In this document: positions 51,976 through 52,231 of the stretch, piece by piece
How positions within the stretch are numbered: position 1 is the first letter of the stretch
Layout: every line of letters starts with the position of its first letter
IMG/VR virus record: IMGVR_UViG_3300033182_000152
Span: 1 to 52,231 of that record
Origin: a virus
Strand: one strand, 5' to 3'
DNA: 52,231 nt
Program-made: the position numbers and the translations under genes
Notes under the pieces: model-generated
Told to the model about the DNA's origin: nothing
The model's database searches: none
The model's input: the letters and a program-made list of their open reading frames with translations, nothing else

Positions 51976-52002
51976 CTTAGAGGCTCTCCTCTTTGACACA
52001 AG

Positions 52003-52010
52003 TATTTATC
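52003..52010 (-). promoter_or_regulatory. T4-type late promoter box (GATAAATA) for the right-hand fibre operon
   Basis: GATAAATA on the minus strand lies just downstream of the GC-rich terminator and about 91 bases upstream of the 133-aa ATG. It is a natural start for transcripts that run into the fibre genes after the capsid transcript has ended. Confidence 0.55.
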
Positions 52011-52042
52011 AAAAAGAAAAAAAGCCCGCAGGCAGCGGGCTT
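52011..52042 (-). terminator. Rho-independent terminator, second after the probable capsid gene
   Basis: On the minus strand an AAGCCCGC/GCGGGCTT stem (8 bp, five-base loop) is followed by TTTTTTTCTTTTT. It is placed right before the late box of the next operon. With the hairpin at 52073-52101 it forms a tandem pair. Confidence 0.75.
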
Positions 52043-52072
52043 GGAATGTTTACTTATTCATCAAAAGGTCGT

Positions 52073-52101
52073 AAAAAAAGGGTGCCTAAGCACCCTTTTT
52101 T
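52073..52101. terminator. Bidirectional-looking hairpin terminator after the probable capsid gene
   Basis: A GGGTGC/GCACCC stem with a four-base loop has six or more A on the left and T on the right, so T-tracts exist on both strands. It directly follows the capsid-like stop. Its stem is identical to that of the terminator after gp19. Confidence 0.75.
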
Positions 52102-52123
52102 ATTTGCGTTATAACTCTAACTA

Positions 52124-52231
52124 TTAAGAGAAAGTAACGTTAGACACGCTAACTCTTTCAACATAGTCAGCAGCATTACCTAGTGATGATGCTGTGTTGT
52201 TAAGTTCAACATAACCATAACGTGTCATGAA
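52124..52231 (-). CDS. gp23: Probable C-terminal end of major capsid protein gp23 (partial)
   Basis: Only the last 35 residues are visible, reading ...FMTRYGYVELNNTASS... and ending DYVERVSVSNVTFS before TAA. An 'MTRY' strand and a closing 'Y[V/F]x[R/K]V...V' strand are what I expect at the end of T4-like gp23. Two strong terminators follow, as expected for a very highly expressed capsid gene. The start and the diagnostic core are outside the window, so the call rests on a short tail and context. Another virion protein cannot be ruled out. Confidence 0.5.
   Translation of the reverse strand, partial: FMTRYGYVELNNTASSLGNAADYVERVSVSNVTFS

Overview
The window is a piece of a marine, AT-rich, T4-like myovirus genome (tevenvirus relative of the cyanophage/pelagiphage kind). 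Nearly all of it is late virion-morphogenesis DNA. Recognisable T4 homologues are gp16 (small terminase), gp4 (head-completion nuclease), gp19 (tail tube), gp18 (tail sheath), gp13, gp14 and gp15 (neck and tail terminator), a gp48/gp54-like tail-tube protein, and probably the last 35 residues of gp23 (major capsid) at the right edge. T4-type late promoter boxes (TATAAATA, or GATAAATA, GCTAAATA and AATAAATA variants) precede many of the transcription units. No tRNA, rRNA, CRISPR array or transposase was seen. The host cannot be read from the sequence.

Layout. 1-16166 is mostly minus strand: a LysM protein (cut by the left edge), a hypothetical protein, gp16, gp4, a hypothetical protein, a gp48/54-like protein, gp19, gp18, a plus-strand HNH gene, a small phage protein, gp13, a protein with a degenerate cysteine-peptidase-like domain, and a 1516-residue fibre protein. 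16244-23846 is plus strand: gp14, gp15, then an accessory cassette of Nudix hydrolase, 2OG-Fe(II) oxygenase-like protein, cupin-like protein, three radical SAM enzymes and a small orphan. 23731-33027 is minus strand: six radical SAM genes, two unknown proteins and two small paralogous proteins. 33031-51912 is minus strand: a 4132-residue giant fibre, a 1511-residue beta-helix/fibre protein and three smaller virion proteins. Two hairpin terminators then separate this from the probable gp23 end.

The standout is the accessory region in the middle. Two tandem small proteins (124 and 127 aa) directly follow the giant tail-fibre gene and end in an almost identical tail built of three CHxS tetrapeptides plus RGRR. 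This resembles target peptides of radical SAM peptide-maturase systems such as the His-Xaa-Ser and CXXX-repeat families. The same minus-strand operon continues into two unknown proteins and six overlapping radical SAM genes. Five of these are paralogues sharing a CxxxCxxC site, a GPTD motif and a C-terminal CxxC-x5-C-x16/17-C signature. Three more radical SAM genes run convergently toward them, behind two putative Fe(II) oxygenases. My working model, which is inference, is a phage-encoded RiPP-like system that modifies a tail-fibre-tip protein during late infection. A competing idea is that the CHxS tail binds metal in a trimeric tip, as HxH motifs do in the T4 gp37 needle.
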